Source: Aquamicrobium sp.
GTDB taxonomy: Bacteria; Pseudomonadota; Alphaproteobacteria; Rhizobiales; Rhizobiaceae
NCBI RefSeq assembly: GCF_023954335.1
Contig: NZ_JAMLIE010000001.1
Coordinates: 868,001 to 932,000, forward strand
DNA: 64,000 bases
Reading direction: 5' to 3'
This document shows positions 1 through 12,068 of this stretch, piece by piece. Each line of letters opens with the position of its first letter. Within the stretch, counting starts at the first letter, position 1. The notes under the pieces were generated by a model, which saw only the letters and a program-made list of their open reading frames with translations, did not search any database and was not told the origin of the DNA. The position numbers and the translations under genes were made by a program.

Positions 1-111
1 GCGGGCATGGCTGCAGAAGGCGCCCAAGGCGCTGGCGCGACAGCGCGAAGGATAGCGCCGTCTGCTGCCCGCCGCCCCGCGTAGAGGCCGGGCAGGCGAG
101 GACGCCGGGGC
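1..111. other. Window edge, no supported gene
   Basis: This short stretch lies downstream of maeB. On the plus strand one frame stays open from the edge to a TAG at 82-84 and another to a TAG at 53-55. Either could be the last codons of a gene entering from the left, but there is too little sequence to identify it. Confidence 0.3.
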
Positions 112-2397
<2,286 letters not shown>

Positions 2398-2528
2398 GTT
2401 GGTGTCCGTATCCTTCCCCGGTGGCGCCTTCCTTGTGGAGTTTTGCTGAAGCGCCGCGAATAAGGCTACACTTCGCGGGCACAAAACGCCAAGCAGGAAA
2501 ACGCCAGTCCGCCAGAAGGCAAACGCCC

Positions 2529-5303
2529 TTGAACCAGCATCCGCATGAGAGCGACGACGTCTCCCTCGCACCGCAGCCCCCGCTCCCCGCCGCGGGCGCG
2601 ACGCCGATGATGGAGCAGTATATCGAGATCAAGGCGGCGAACCCGGATTCGCTGCTGTTCTACCGCATGGGCGATTTCTACGAGCTGTTCTTCCACGACG
2701 CGGAGCTGGCCAGCCGCGCGCTCGGCATCGCGCTGACCAAGCGCGGCAAGCACCAGGGCGAGGACATCCCGATGTGCGGGGTGCCTGTCCACGCCGCCGA
2801 CGACTATCTGGAAAAGCTGATCGCGCTGGGCTTCCGCGTCGCCGTCTGCGAGCAGATGGAGGACCCGGCCGAGGCGAAGAAGCGCGGCTACAAGGCGGTG
2901 GTGCGGCGCGACGTGGTGCGCCTCGTCACCCCCGGCACCATCACCGAGGACAAGCTGCTCGCCCCCGGCGAGGCCAACTACCTGATGGCGCTCGGCCGGG
3001 TGAAGGGGGCGGGGCCGGCCGGCACAAGAGGCGCGGAGCGCGAGAGCGCGACAGGGAATGGAGAAAGCTACGCGCTCGCCTGGATCGACATCTCGACCGG
3101 CGCGTTCAGGGTCGCCGAAACCGCGGGCGACCGGCTGCTAGCCGACATCCTTCGCGTCGATCCGCGCGAGCTGATCGTCGCCGAGCCGCTGTTCCGCGAT
3201 CCGGAGCTGAAAGCCCTGTTCGACGTGCTCGGCCGCACCGCGAGCCCGCAGCCGGCGACGCTGTTCGATTCCGCTGCCGCGCCCGGCCGCATCGCCCGCT
3301 TCTTCGGCGTGGCGACGCCGGACAGCTTCGGCCAGTTCGGCCGCGCCGAGCTCTCCGCCATCTCGGGCGCCATCGCCTATGTCGAGAAGACGCAGCTTTC
3401 CGAGCGCCCGCCGCTCGCCCGGCCCGAGCGCGAGGAGGCGGGGTCGAGCCTGTTCATCGACGCCGCCACCCGGGCCAATCTCGAACTGACCCGCACGCTC
3501 TCCGGCAATCGCGACGGCTCGCTGCTCAAGGCCATCGACCGCACGGTCACCGGCGGCGGCGCGCGGCTGATGGCCGAGCGGCTGACCGCGCCGCTGACCG
3601 AGCCGGCCGCCATCGAGGAGCGGCTCGACGCGGTGTCGTTCTTCCTCGCCGGCACGCGGCTGACCGAGGCGCTGCGCGCGGTGCTGAAAGCCGCGCCCGA
3701 CATGCCGCGCGCCCTGTCGCGGCTGGCGCTCAACCGTGGCGGCCCGCGCGACCTCGGCAGCCTCAGGGCCGGGCTCGACGCGGCGCGCCAGGCCGGCGAG
3801 CTCATCGCCGGCCAGCCAGTGCTGCCGGCACGCCTCGCCGCTGCCGCTGCGGCGCTCGCCGCCCTGCCGTCCGCCTTCGCTGATCATCTCACCAACGCGC
3901 TCGCCGACGAGGTGCCGCTGATGAAGCGCGACGGCGGTTTCGTGCGGGCGGGCTACGACGCCGAGCTCGACGAGATGCGCGCCCTGCGCGACCAGTCGCG
4001 CCGGGTCATCGCCGGCATGGAGCGCGACCTTGCCGAGGAAACCGGCATCCGCTCGCTGAAGATCCGTCACAACAACGTTCTCGGCTACTATATCGAGGTC
4101 ACGGCCAACCATGCCGGGGTGATGACCGGGACCGACGCGGCCAAGGCCCGCTTCATCCACCGCCAGACCATGGCGAGCGCGATGCGCTTCACCACGACCG
4201 AGCTGGCCGGGCTCGAAACGAAGATCGCCAACGCCGCCGACCGCGCGCTCCAGATCGAGCTCGGCGTGTTCGAGCGGCTCACCGCCGAGGCGGTTGCCCA
4301 CGCCGACGCCATCCGCGCCGCCGCCGACGCACTGGCCGAGCTCGACGTCTCGGCGGCGCTCGCGGTGCTGGCGGCGGCGGAGAACTATTGCCGGCCGGCG
4401 GTCGACGCCTCGCTCGCCTTCCGCATCGAGGGCGGCCGCCACCCGGTGGTCGAGCAGGCGCTGCGCCGCCAGCTTGCCGACCCCTTCGTCGCCAACGATT
4501 GCGACCTGTCGCCGGAGGACGGGGCGAAGAACGGCGCGATCTGGCTGCTGACCGGCCCCAACATGGGCGGCAAGTCGACCTTCCTGCGCCAGAACGCGCT
4601 GATCGCCATCCTTGCCCAGATGGGCTCCTTCGTGCCGGCGGCCTCGGCCCATATCGGTGTCGTCGACCGGCTGTTCTCCCGCGTCGGCGCCTCCGACGAC
4701 TTGGCGCGCGGCCGCTCGACCTTCATGGTCGAGATGGTCGAGACGGCGGCGATCCTCAACCAGGCCGGCGAGCGTGCGCTCGTCATTCTCGACGAGATCG
4801 GCCGCGGCACCGCCACCTTCGACGGCCTCTCCATCGCCTGGGCGGCGGTCGAATACCTGCACGAGAAGAACCGCTGCCGGGCGATCTTCGCCACCCATTT
4901 CCACGAGATGACGGCGCTGGCCGGCAAGCTGCCGCGCCTGCACAACGTCACCATGCGTGTCAAGGAATGGGAAGGCGAGGTCGTCTTCCTGCACGAGGTC
5001 GGCAAGGGCGCGGCCGACCGGTCCTACGGCGTGCAGGTGGCGCGGCTTGCCGGCCTGCCCGAAGCCGTGGTCGAGCGCGCCCGCGCGGTGCTGCACCAGT
5101 TGGAGGAGGGCGAGACCTCCGGCAAGGCGGCGCGCCTCGTCGACGACCTGCCGCTGTTCTCCGTCGCGGTGAAGCGGGAGCCGCCAAGGCCGAAGGCGAA
5201 CGACGCCCTTGCCGAGGCGCTCGCCGCGCTCCATCCCGACGAGATGACCCCGCGCGAGGCGCTCGACGCGCTCTACCGGCTGAAGGGGCTCGCCGCCGGC
5301 TGA
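2529..5303 (+). CDS. mutS: DNA mismatch repair protein MutS
   Basis: This is the mismatch-recognition ATPase of DNA repair, about 924 aa. The N-terminal mismatch-binding domain carries the characteristic FYRMGDFYELF stretch (Phe-x-Glu reader motif). The Walker A motif GPNMGGKST lies near residue 676 and Walker B LVILDEIGRGT near 754, with the ATHFHEM segment following. Start: a TTG at 2529 is preceded by AGAAGG nine bases upstream and gives an N-terminal tail of the length usual in rhizobial MutS; the next candidates are the tandem ATGs at 2607 and 2610 (MMEQYIEIK). The N-terminus is therefore less certain than the gene. Confidence 0.95.
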   Translation: MNQHPHESDDVSLAPQPPLPAAGATPMMEQYIEIKAANPDSLLFYRMGDFYELFFHDAELASRALGIALTKRGKHQGEDIPMCGVPVHAADDYLEKLIALGFRVAVCEQMEDPAEAKKRGYKAVVRRDVVRLVTPGTITEDKLLAPGEANYLMALGRVKGAGPAGTRGAERESATGNGESYALAWIDISTGAFRVAETAGDRLLADILRVDPRELIVAEPLFRDPELKALFDVLGRTASPQPATLFDSAAAPGRIARFFGVATPDSFGQFGRAELSAISGAIAYVEKTQLSERPPLARPEREEAGSSLFIDAATRANLELTRTLSGNRDGSLLKAIDRTVTGGGARLMAERLTAPLTEPAAIEERLDAVSFFLAGTRLTEALRAVLKAAPDMPRALSRLALNRGGPRDLGSLRAGLDAARQAGELIAGQPVLPARLAAAAAALAALPSAFADHLTNALADEVPLMKRDGGFVRAGYDAELDEMRALRDQSRRVIAGMERDLAEETGIRSLKIRHNNVLGYYIEVTANHAGVMTGTDAAKARFIHRQTMASAMRFTTTELAGLETKIANAADRALQIELGVFERLTAEAVAHADAIRAAADALAELDVSAALAVLAAAENYCRPAVDASLAFRIEGGRHPVVEQALRRQLADPFVANDCDLSPEDGAKNGAIWLLTGPNMGGKSTFLRQNALIAILAQMGSFVPAASAHIGVVDRLFSRVGASDDLARGRSTFMVEMVETAAILNQAGERALVILDEIGRGTATFDGLSIAWAAVEYLHEKNRCRAIFATHFHEMTALAGKLPRLHNVTMRVKEWEGEVVFLHEVGKGAADRSYGVQVARLAGLPEAVVERARAVLHQLEEGETSGKAARLVDDLPLFSVAVKREPPRPKANDALAEALAALHPDEMTPREALDALYRLKGLAAG

Positions 5304-5388
5304 CGCGGCTTCCGCAGGGGAATCGCGCCGTTAACCCGCGTTTGAATATTTTCATGGCCTACTCGAATGCGAGTGGGAGGCAGTTCGC

Positions 5389-7044
5389 ATGGCGAAACTC
5401 GTCAGCGTCTTCATATCGTCGGCATACCGGCAGGCCATCGCCGCTCTCGTCTGGGTATCCGTCTTCCTCCTCGTGCTCGCCGTCGCGGGCGGCTATGCCC
5501 TCTACAAGACCTCCGATCTCGCGCGCATGGAAGGCGAGCGCGCCATCGAGCCGTTCGTCAGGCTGCGCGCCAGCCTCCTCGAGACCTTCGACAGGATGCA
5601 CGCGCAGGTGACGGCGGAGCCGTGCTCGCCACTCTTTCGCGAGCAGCTGCGCCGCATCGCCTACCTGCCCGACGGGCTGAACGAATTCCTCTACGCGCCG
5701 GGCGGCCATGTGCAATGCTCGCTCAACCTCGCGGCCCTCGCCGAGCCGTTCTATCTCGGCGCGCCCGATCTGGTCGGCCCCGGCGAAGAGCGGATCGCGC
5801 TCTGGATCGACCGGGATCTCAGCTTTCTCGGCCTTGCCGGCGAGCGGGGCACCTTCGCGCTGAGCGAACCCTTCGTCGCGGTCGTGCCGCCGCAGGGGGT
5901 CGACTTCCGGCCGCCGCAATGGCTGACGACGGAGCTGATCCTGCGCGACGAATTCGGGCGGTGGCTCCACCGCGCCGGCGAGGCGGGCCTCTACGAGGGC
6001 TGGATGACGGTGCCCGGCTTCGCCGGCCTCTCCGGCGGGCGTTTCAGCACGCTTTCCTGCGATCCCCGCGGCGTCCACTGCGTCGTCGTCGAGGCGCGGC
6101 TTTCGACCATTCTCACTGCCGCGACGGGCGCGGTCGCGCTGCTCCTCCTCGCCGCTGCGTTGATCGCCGCCTACGCGTCGAACCGGGTAAACCGGCTGAT
6201 CACCCGGTTCTGGTCGTTCGAATCACGCTTCTGCCGCCATCTCGACGCCGGCTCCGTCCTGTGCGCCTACCAGCCGGTCTTGCGCCTCGCCACCGGCGAG
6301 ATCGCCGGCTGCGAGGTGCTGGTGCGCTGGCGCGACGTCAACGATGCCGTCGTCTTCCCCGACCGCTTCATCGAGATCGTCAAGCGACGCGGCCTGACCA
6401 TGCACCTGACGCGGCTCGTCGCGCGCCGCGCCTTCGACGAGCTGTCGGCGATGATCCCGGAAGGGCACAGGCTCCAGGTCAGCTTCAACATCTTCCCGCA
6501 GGACCTCGACAGCGCCCGGCTCGCCGCCGTGTTCGCGCCCTTCACCGCCCGGCCGGACCGCTTCGGCGTCGTCCTCGAGATCATCGAGAGCGACGAGATC
6601 CCGGCCAACGCCCAGCGCGAGATCGAGGCGCTGCGCCGGGCCGGCATCAAGACCTACATCGACGATTTCGGCACCGGCTATTCCAACATGCACAACCTCG
6701 CCGGCCTGTCGGTCGACGGGGTGAAGCTCGACCGCTCCTTCGCCATGGCGCCCGACAACTCGATGATGGCGCAGATGCTGCGCCACGCCATCGAGATGAT
6801 CGAGGCGACGGGCCGGGCCATGGTGGTGGAAGGCGTCGAGACCGCCGAACGGCTGGCGCTGCTGCGCGGCATGGGGGCGAAGGTCGATTTCGTGCAGGGC
6901 TACTTCATCGCCCGCCCGCTCGACATCGCCGCCTTTGCCGCCTTCCTCGAGGAAAACGCCCTCGGCGCCTTCGGCCGCGAGACGGTCCCCGCCATGCAGA
7001 GGCGGCTGCGCGACCGTATCCAAGGCGGCAAAATCGCGATATAG
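5389..7044 (+). CDS. Membrane-anchored EAL-domain cyclic-di-GMP phosphodiesterase with CSS-type sensor
   Basis: This 551-aa protein probably hydrolyses cyclic di-GMP. Two membrane segments (about residues 15-38 and 240-262) enclose a periplasmic domain with conserved cysteines (for example Cys81 in PCSPLF), resembling CSS-motif sensors whose redox state controls the enzyme. The cytoplasmic EAL domain begins near 280 and has the signature as EVLVRW near 308, the metal-binding DDFGTGYS near 425, and the VVEGVET and QGYFIARP motifs, so it looks catalytically competent. No GGDEF domain is present. A GGGAGG ribosome site lies 8 nt before the ATG, just after an ACTCG-AATG-CGAGT hairpin at 5361-5374. 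It sits between mutS and glnD, which are often adjacent in this order. Confidence 0.9.
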   Translation: MAKLVSVFISSAYRQAIAALVWVSVFLLVLAVAGGYALYKTSDLARMEGERAIEPFVRLRASLLETFDRMHAQVTAEPCSPLFREQLRRIAYLPDGLNEFLYAPGGHVQCSLNLAALAEPFYLGAPDLVGPGEERIALWIDRDLSFLGLAGERGTFALSEPFVAVVPPQGVDFRPPQWLTTELILRDEFGRWLHRAGEAGLYEGWMTVPGFAGLSGGRFSTLSCDPRGVHCVVVEARLSTILTAATGAVALLLLAAALIAAYASNRVNRLITRFWSFESRFCRHLDAGSVLCAYQPVLRLATGEIAGCEVLVRWRDVNDAVVFPDRFIEIVKRRGLTMHLTRLVARRAFDELSAMIPEGHRLQVSFNIFPQDLDSARLAAVFAPFTARPDRFGVVLEIIESDEIPANAQREIEALRRAGIKTYIDDFGTGYSNMHNLAGLSVDGVKLDRSFAMAPDNSMMAQMLRHAIEMIEATGRAMVVEGVETAERLALLRGMGAKVDFVQGYFIARPLDIAAFAAFLEENALGAFGRETVPAMQRRLRDRIQGGKIAI

Positions 7045-7073
7045 ACCCTGCCGGTGATGCAAGACCGGCAGGC

Positions 7074-9881
7074 ATGGCGAAGATTCCCCTGAAGCTCGAA
7101 GAGATCGTCGACGGCGCGGGCCTCGGGCGCGACGTCGCCGCGCTCGCCGCGCCGACGAACGGCGACGGCTCCGGCCCCGAGGCGCGGGCCGGCCTCGTGC
7201 GGCTGTTCAAGGAAAGGCTGGCCGAGGGCCGCGCCCGGGCCGAGGCGATGCTGCGCGAGGACGGCGGCGGCCATGCCTGCGCCGAGCGCCTGTCGCACCT
7301 GATGGACGAGGTGATCCGCGCGCTCTACGTCTTCGCCGCCGAGAACGTCTATCGCGCGCGCAACCCGTCCGCCGCCGAGCATATGGCGATCGTCGCGGTC
7401 GGGGGCTACGGCCGCGGCACGCTCGCCCCGTCCTCCGACATCGACCTGCTGTTCGTCCTGCCGTGGAAGCAGACGCCGTGGGGCGAGCAGGTCGTCGAAT
7501 ACATGCTCTACGTGCTGTGGGACCTCGGCCTGAAAGTGGGCCACGCCACCCGCAACATCGACGAGTGCATCCGCCTGTCGCGCACCGACATCACCATCCG
7601 CACCTCGATCCTCGAAGCCCGCTTCCTGACCGGCGACGAGAGGCTGTTCGACACCCTCGTCGAGCGCTTCGACGAGGAGGTGGTCAAGGACACGGGCGCG
7701 GAGTTCGTGCAGGCCAAGCTCGCCGAGCGCGACGCCCGCCACGCCAAGGCCGGCGAAAGCCGCTATCTGGTCGAGCCGAACGTCAAGGAGGGCAAGGGCG
7801 GCCTGCGCGACCTCCAGACCCTGTTCTGGATCGGCAAGTATTATTATCGCGTGCGAACGGCCGAGGAACTGGTCGGCAAGGGCGTGTTCACGCGTGGCGA
7901 GTACAACCAGTTCCGCAAGGCCGAGGACTTCCTGTGGGCCGTGCGTTGCCACATGCACTTCCTCGCCGGCCGTGCCGAGGAGCGGCTGCATTTCGACATC
8001 CAGCGCGACATCGCCGAGCACCTCGGCTACACGACCCATCCGGGCCTCTCCGCCGTCGAGCGGTTCATGAAGCACTATTTCCTCGTCGCCAAGACCGTCG
8101 GCGACCTGACGCGCATCTTCTGCGCCGCGCTGGAGGAGGAGCAGGCCAAGCACGTTCCGGGCTTCAACCGCGTCATCCTCAATTTCTCGCGCCGCAAGCG
8201 CAAGCTCGCCGGCACCGCCGATTTCATCGTCGACAACCATCGCATCAACGTCGCCGACGAGCAGGTGTTCGCGCGCGATCCGGTCAATCTTCTGCGGCTG
8301 TTCTGGTTCGCCGACCGGCACGGGCTGGAGTTCCATCCCGACGCGCTGAAGCTCCTGACCCGCTCGCTCCGGCTCGTCGACCGCAATCTGCGCCGCGACA
8401 GGGAGGCCAACCGGCTGTTCATGGAGGTGCTGACCTCCAGCTGCAACCCGGAGCTGAACCTGCGCCGCATGAACGAGGCCGGCCTGCTCGGCAGGCTCAT
8501 CCCCGACTTCCAGAAGATCGTGGCGATGATGCAGTTCAACATGTACCACCACTACACGGTGGACGAGCATCTGATCCGCTGCGTCGGCGTCCTTGCCGAG
8601 ATCGAGCATGGCGAGGCGGGGGCGATCCATCCGCTCAGCCATTCGCTGATGCCGGGCCTGAAGGCGCAGCGCGACATCCTCTACGTCACCGTGCTGTTCC
8701 ACGACATCGCCAAGGGCAGGCCGGAGGACCACTCCACCGCCGGGGCGAAGATCGCGCGCCGGCTGTGCCCGCATATGGGCTTTTCGGCCGCCGACACCGA
8801 GACCATCGCCTGGCTGATCGAGAACCATCTGCTGATGTCGATGACGGCGCAGACGCGCGACCTGAACGACCGCAAGACGATCCAGGATTTCGCCGATATC
8901 GTGCAGTCGGTCGAGCGGCTGAAGCTCCTGCTCATCCTCACCGTCTGCGACATCCGCGGCGTCGGTCCCGGCGTCTGGAACGGCTGGAAGGGCCAGCTCC
9001 TGCGCACCCTCTATTACGAGACCGAGCTTCAGCTGACCGGCGGCTTCTCCGAGGTCTCGCGCGGCGAGCGGGCTAGGGGCGCGCGCGCCGCCCTCGCCGG
9101 GGCGCTGTCCGCCACGATGGCCGATTGGCCCGAGGCCGACCGCGAGCGCTATCTCGCTCTGCCCTACGACAATTACCTGCTCACCGTGCCGCTCGACGAT
9201 CAGGTCCGGCACCTCGGCTTCATCCGCGAGGCCGACGCCACCGGCCGCCGGCTGGCGACGGCGGTGCGCACCCACCAGTTCGAGGCCGTGACCGAGATTA
9301 CCGTGCTCGCGCCCGACCATCCGCGTCTGCTCTCGGTCATCGCCGGGGCCTGCGCGGCGGCCGGCGCCAACATCGTCGACGCGCAGATATTCACCACCGT
9401 CGACGGGCGCGCGCTCGACACCATCCTGATCTCGCGCGAGTTCGATTTCGACGAGGATGAGCGCCGCCGCGCCGAGCGCGTCGGCCGGCTGATCGAGGAC
9501 GTACTCTCCGGCAAGGCGTGGCTGCCGGAGATGATCGAGAAGCGGGCCGGCCGCAAGCGCGGGACGAGGGCCTTCCGGGTCGAGCCGCGCGTCGAGATCC
9601 GCAACACGCTGTCCAACCGCTTCTCGGTCGTCGAGGTTCGATGCCTCGACCGGCCTGGCCTTCTGTCCGAGATCACTGGCGCGCTGTCCGATCTTTCGCT
9701 CGACATCGCCTCGGCCCACATCACCACCTTCGGCGAGAAGGTGATCGACACCTTCTACGTCACCGACCTGACCGGCCACAAGATCGAGAGCCCCGGCCGG
9801 CAGGAGAAGATTCGCGCCACGCTCGTCGCCGTCATGGAGGGCGCGGCGGCGGCAGGCGGCGCGAAGGCCGCCGCCGGCTGA
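7074..9881 (+). CDS. glnD: Bifunctional [PII] uridylyltransferase / uridylyl-removing enzyme
   Basis: GlnD senses glutamine and adds or removes UMP on PII proteins, setting nitrogen assimilation. The 935-aa product has the nucleotidyltransferase motif GGYGRG followed by SDIDLLF around residues 110-127, the HD hydrolase motif FHDIAKGRPEDHS near 541, and two C-terminal ACT domains (about 740-815 and 850-920) that bind glutamine. The frame is open far upstream through the EAL gene in another frame; I chose the ATG at 7074 because MAKIPLKLEE starts the conserved protein 29 bp after the preceding stop. It is followed by murJ after 26 bp. Confidence 0.95.
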   Translation: MAKIPLKLEEIVDGAGLGRDVAALAAPTNGDGSGPEARAGLVRLFKERLAEGRARAEAMLREDGGGHACAERLSHLMDEVIRALYVFAAENVYRARNPSAAEHMAIVAVGGYGRGTLAPSSDIDLLFVLPWKQTPWGEQVVEYMLYVLWDLGLKVGHATRNIDECIRLSRTDITIRTSILEARFLTGDERLFDTLVERFDEEVVKDTGAEFVQAKLAERDARHAKAGESRYLVEPNVKEGKGGLRDLQTLFWIGKYYYRVRTAEELVGKGVFTRGEYNQFRKAEDFLWAVRCHMHFLAGRAEERLHFDIQRDIAEHLGYTTHPGLSAVERFMKHYFLVAKTVGDLTRIFCAALEEEQAKHVPGFNRVILNFSRRKRKLAGTADFIVDNHRINVADEQVFARDPVNLLRLFWFADRHGLEFHPDALKLLTRSLRLVDRNLRRDREANRLFMEVLTSSCNPELNLRRMNEAGLLGRLIPDFQKIVAMMQFNMYHHYTVDEHLIRCVGVLAEIEHGEAGAIHPLSHSLMPGLKAQRDILYVTVLFHDIAKGRPEDHSTAGAKIARRLCPHMGFSAADTETIAWLIENHLLMSMTAQTRDLNDRKTIQDFADIVQSVERLKLLLILTVCDIRGVGPGVWNGWKGQLLRTLYYETELQLTGGFSEVSRGERARGARAALAGALSATMADWPEADRERYLALPYDNYLLTVPLDDQVRHLGFIREADATGRRLATAVRTHQFEAVTEITVLAPDHPRLLSVIAGACAAAGANIVDAQIFTTVDGRALDTILISREFDFDEDERRRAERVGRLIEDVLSGKAWLPEMIEKRAGRKRGTRAFRVEPRVEIRNTLSNRFSVVEVRCLDRPGLLSEITGALSDLSLDIASAHITTFGEKVIDTFYVTDLTGHKIESPGRQEKIRATLVAVMEGAAAAGGAKAAAG

Positions 9882-9907
9882 ACCACCTGTCCCGGGATGC
9901 ACCGCCT

Positions 9908-11473
9908 ATGAGCCTCGTCAAGAAATTCGCCGCCGTCGGCGGCGCGACCTCGGCAAGCCGCATCAGCGGCTTCGTGCGCGAGGCGCTGATCGGCGCCGCC
10001 CTCGGCGCCGGGCCGGTGGCCGACGCCTTCTACGCCGCCTTCCGCTTCCCCAACCTCTTCCGGCGCCTGTTCGCGGAAGGGGCGTTCAACACCGCCTTCA
10101 TCCCGCTCTTCGCCAAGGAGCTGGAAGGCAGCGGCCCGGAGGCGGCGCGCCGCTTCGCCGAGGACGTGCTGTCCATGCTGATGGCGGCGCTGATCGGGCT
10201 GTCGGCGCTCGCCATCCTGTTCATGCCGTTCATGGTCGAATGGGTGATCGCGCCGGGCTTCGCCGAGGACCCGGAAAAGCTCGACACCACCGTGCTGCTC
10301 ACCCGCATCATGTTCCCTTACCTGTTCTTCATGTCGCTGGTGGCGATGCTGTCGGGGATATTGAACTCGATGCGGCGCTATTTCCTCGCCGCCATCGTGC
10401 CGGTGCTGCTCAACCTGATCCTGATCGGCGTGCTGGTCGTCGCGCTGTCGTTCGGCTTCGACGCCAAGGCCACCGGCCTGTGGTTGGCCTGGGGCGTGTT
10501 CGCCTCCGGCGCGGCCCAGCTCTTCTTCCTGCTGCGCGGCGTGCGCAGGCAAGGCTTTTCGATGTCGCTGCGCCGGCCGGCGCTCACCCCCGACGTGAAG
10601 CGGCTCCTGGTGCTGATGGGGCCGGCGCTGCTGACCGGCGGCGTCACCCAGATCAACCTTCTCGTCGGCCAGATCATCGCCTCGTCGCAGGAAGGCGCGA
10701 TCTCGCTGCTCAACTATGCCGACCGCATCAACCAGCTCCCCCTCGGCGTCATCGGCATCGCCATCGGCGTGGTGCTGCTGCCGGAGCTGTCGCGCACGCT
10801 GAAGGCCGGCAATTTCGCCGACGCCCAGCATCTCCAGAACCGCTCGCTGGAATTCGGGCTGGGGCTGACCCTGCCGGCGGCGGTCGGCTTCATGCTGTTC
10901 GCCGGCCCGCTTGTCAATCTCCTCTACGAGCGCGGCGCGTTTACCGCCGAGACCACGGCGCTGACGGCGGCGGCCCTTTCCGCCTTCGCCACCGGCCTGC
11001 CGGCCTATGTGCTGATCAAGGTGTTCTCGCCGGCCTATTTCGCCCGGCTCGACGTCAAGAGCCCGATGTGGTTCTCCTTCGCCGCAGTCGTCGTCAACAT
11101 CGTCGGCAGCCTGATCCTGTTCCCGATCTGGGGCCATGTCGGCATCGCCGCCGCCACCTCGATCTCGGCCTGGCTGAACTTCGCGCTGCTCGCCGGCGTG
11201 CTGTGGCGGCGCGGCGATTTCCGCCCCTCGCCGGTGACGCTCCGGCGCGTCGCCATGATCGTGCTGGCCAGCGTCGCCATGGGCGCGCTCGTCATCCTTC
11301 TCGACGGCTGGATGGCCTCGTGGCTCGCCTCGCCCTCGACGCTGGTGCGCCTCGTCGCGGTCTTTGCCGTCATTGGCATCGCCGCGCTCGCCTATTTCGC
11401 CATCGTCATCGCCACCGGCGCCATCGACCGCGATGAGCTGAAAGCCGCGCTCAGGCGGCGCAAACGGGCCTAG
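9908..11473 (+). CDS. murJ: Lipid II flippase MurJ (MviN family)
   Basis: This 521-aa polytopic inner-membrane protein of the MOP superfamily flips lipid II to the periplasm for peptidoglycan synthesis. It has the usual N-terminal signature (SRISGFVREALIGA, then RFPNLFRRLFAEGAFNTAF) and about 14 hydrophobic helices. The length is normal for the family. The ATG at 9908 follows glnD by 26 bp, so the two are probably co-transcribed, an order conserved in rhizobia. It ends 9 bp from the convergent higA. Confidence 0.95.
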   Translation: MSLVKKFAAVGGATSASRISGFVREALIGAALGAGPVADAFYAAFRFPNLFRRLFAEGAFNTAFIPLFAKELEGSGPEAARRFAEDVLSMLMAALIGLSALAILFMPFMVEWVIAPGFAEDPEKLDTTVLLTRIMFPYLFFMSLVAMLSGILNSMRRYFLAAIVPVLLNLILIGVLVVALSFGFDAKATGLWLAWGVFASGAAQLFFLLRGVRRQGFSMSLRRPALTPDVKRLLVLMGPALLTGGVTQINLLVGQIIASSQEGAISLLNYADRINQLPLGVIGIAIGVVLLPELSRTLKAGNFADAQHLQNRSLEFGLGLTLPAAVGFMLFAGPLVNLLYERGAFTAETTALTAAALSAFATGLPAYVLIKVFSPAYFARLDVKSPMWFSFAAVVVNIVGSLILFPIWGHVGIAAATSISAWLNFALLAGVLWRRGDFRPSPVTLRRVAMIVLASVAMGALVILLDGWMASWLASPSTLVRLVAVFAVIGIAALAYFAIVIATGAIDRDELKAALRRRKRA

Positions 11474-11482
11474 GCCGGGCCG

Positions 11483-11806
11483 TCACGCCGCGCGCGGCGT
11501 GATCTTGTCGAGCGCATCGCCGAGCGCGCGCTTGCGCTCCATCAGCTCGTAGCTTGTCTGCAACCCGAGGAAAAAGCCTTCGGACATGCGGAAATAGCGC
11601 GCGAGCCGAAGGTCGGTGTCGGCGGTGACGGCGCGCTTGCCGAGGACGATCTCGTTGATGCGCCGCGGCGGCACCCCAATGGCGCGCGCCAGCGCATTCT
11701 GGCTGAGGCCCAGCGGATCGAGGAATTCTTCCTTGAGGATTTCCCCGGCATGCGGGTTGTGAAGAAGCTCCTCGCCCGGCTCAATGGTAGTCGACGATTT
11801 CGACAT
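11483..11806 (-). CDS. higA: HigA-family antitoxin (XRE-type helix-turn-helix)
   Basis: This 107-aa protein has the HigA/VapI layout: a short head (HNPHAGEILKEEFLDPLGLSQ), then a helix-turn-helix (NALARAIGVPPRRINEIVLGK) and the RLARYFRMSEGFFLGLQ tail. The antitoxin normally neutralises HigB and represses its own promoter. The start at 11806 is favoured by GGAGGAG six bases upstream; an in-frame ATG at 11821 is the alternative. Its gene overlaps the 3' end of the toxin, as usual for higBA, but the toxin reading frame is broken, so this antitoxin may be an orphan or act only as a regulator. Confidence 0.85.
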   Translation of the reverse strand: MSKSSTTIEPGEELLHNPHAGEILKEEFLDPLGLSQNALARAIGVPPRRINEIVLGKRAVTADTDLRLARYFRMSEGFFLGLQTSYELMERKRALGDALDKITPRAA

Positions 11807-12060
11807 GATATGCTCCTCCATCTCGCCAATGGAAACAGATGCGCCACTGGTCGTTGATCCTGATCGAGTGAGTCCCCTTCGGTCGCCTTTCAGCGCCTCG
11901 AGGCGATTGCGGGGGGCGTCCTCAGATCGTCCAGCGTTTGGGCGCGGTTGATCAGGGTGAGCTTCACCAGCGCCTTCTGCTGAATGTCGGCAGGCAGCTT
12001 CCGGCTCTTTATGCCGATCCAGATCCGTTCCGTTTCCCGGTCGGCAAAGCTCCGTATCAT
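11781..12060 (-). pseudogene. higB: HigB/RelE-family toxin, disrupted by two single-base deletions
   Basis: Reading the minus strand from the ATG at 12060 gives MIRSFADRETERIW and 50 residues of a normal HigB, ending at LRTPP. The next segment (NRLEALKGD) is in a second frame and the last (GTHSIRINDQWRICF to VEIVDYH, stop at 11781) in the third. One base is missing near 11909-11910 and one near 11880-11881. Restoring both gives 282 bp, exactly the 93-residue length usual for the family. As written, the first frame stops shortly after the first lesion, losing the conserved C-terminal strands, so the mRNA-cleaving toxin should be inactive. Sequencing error is an alternative. Confidence 0.8.
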
Positions 12061-12068
12061 GTCCATCT

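Noticed and set aside
3138..5234. 698-codon open frame antisense to mutS
   Set aside because: Shadow of the mutS codon pattern, with no domain and no credible start signal.
6900..9902. 1000-codon open frame antisense to glnD
   Set aside because: High-G+C third-position bias opens shadow frames opposite real genes. The Arg/Ala/Gly-rich product has no recognisable domain, and glnD itself is certain.
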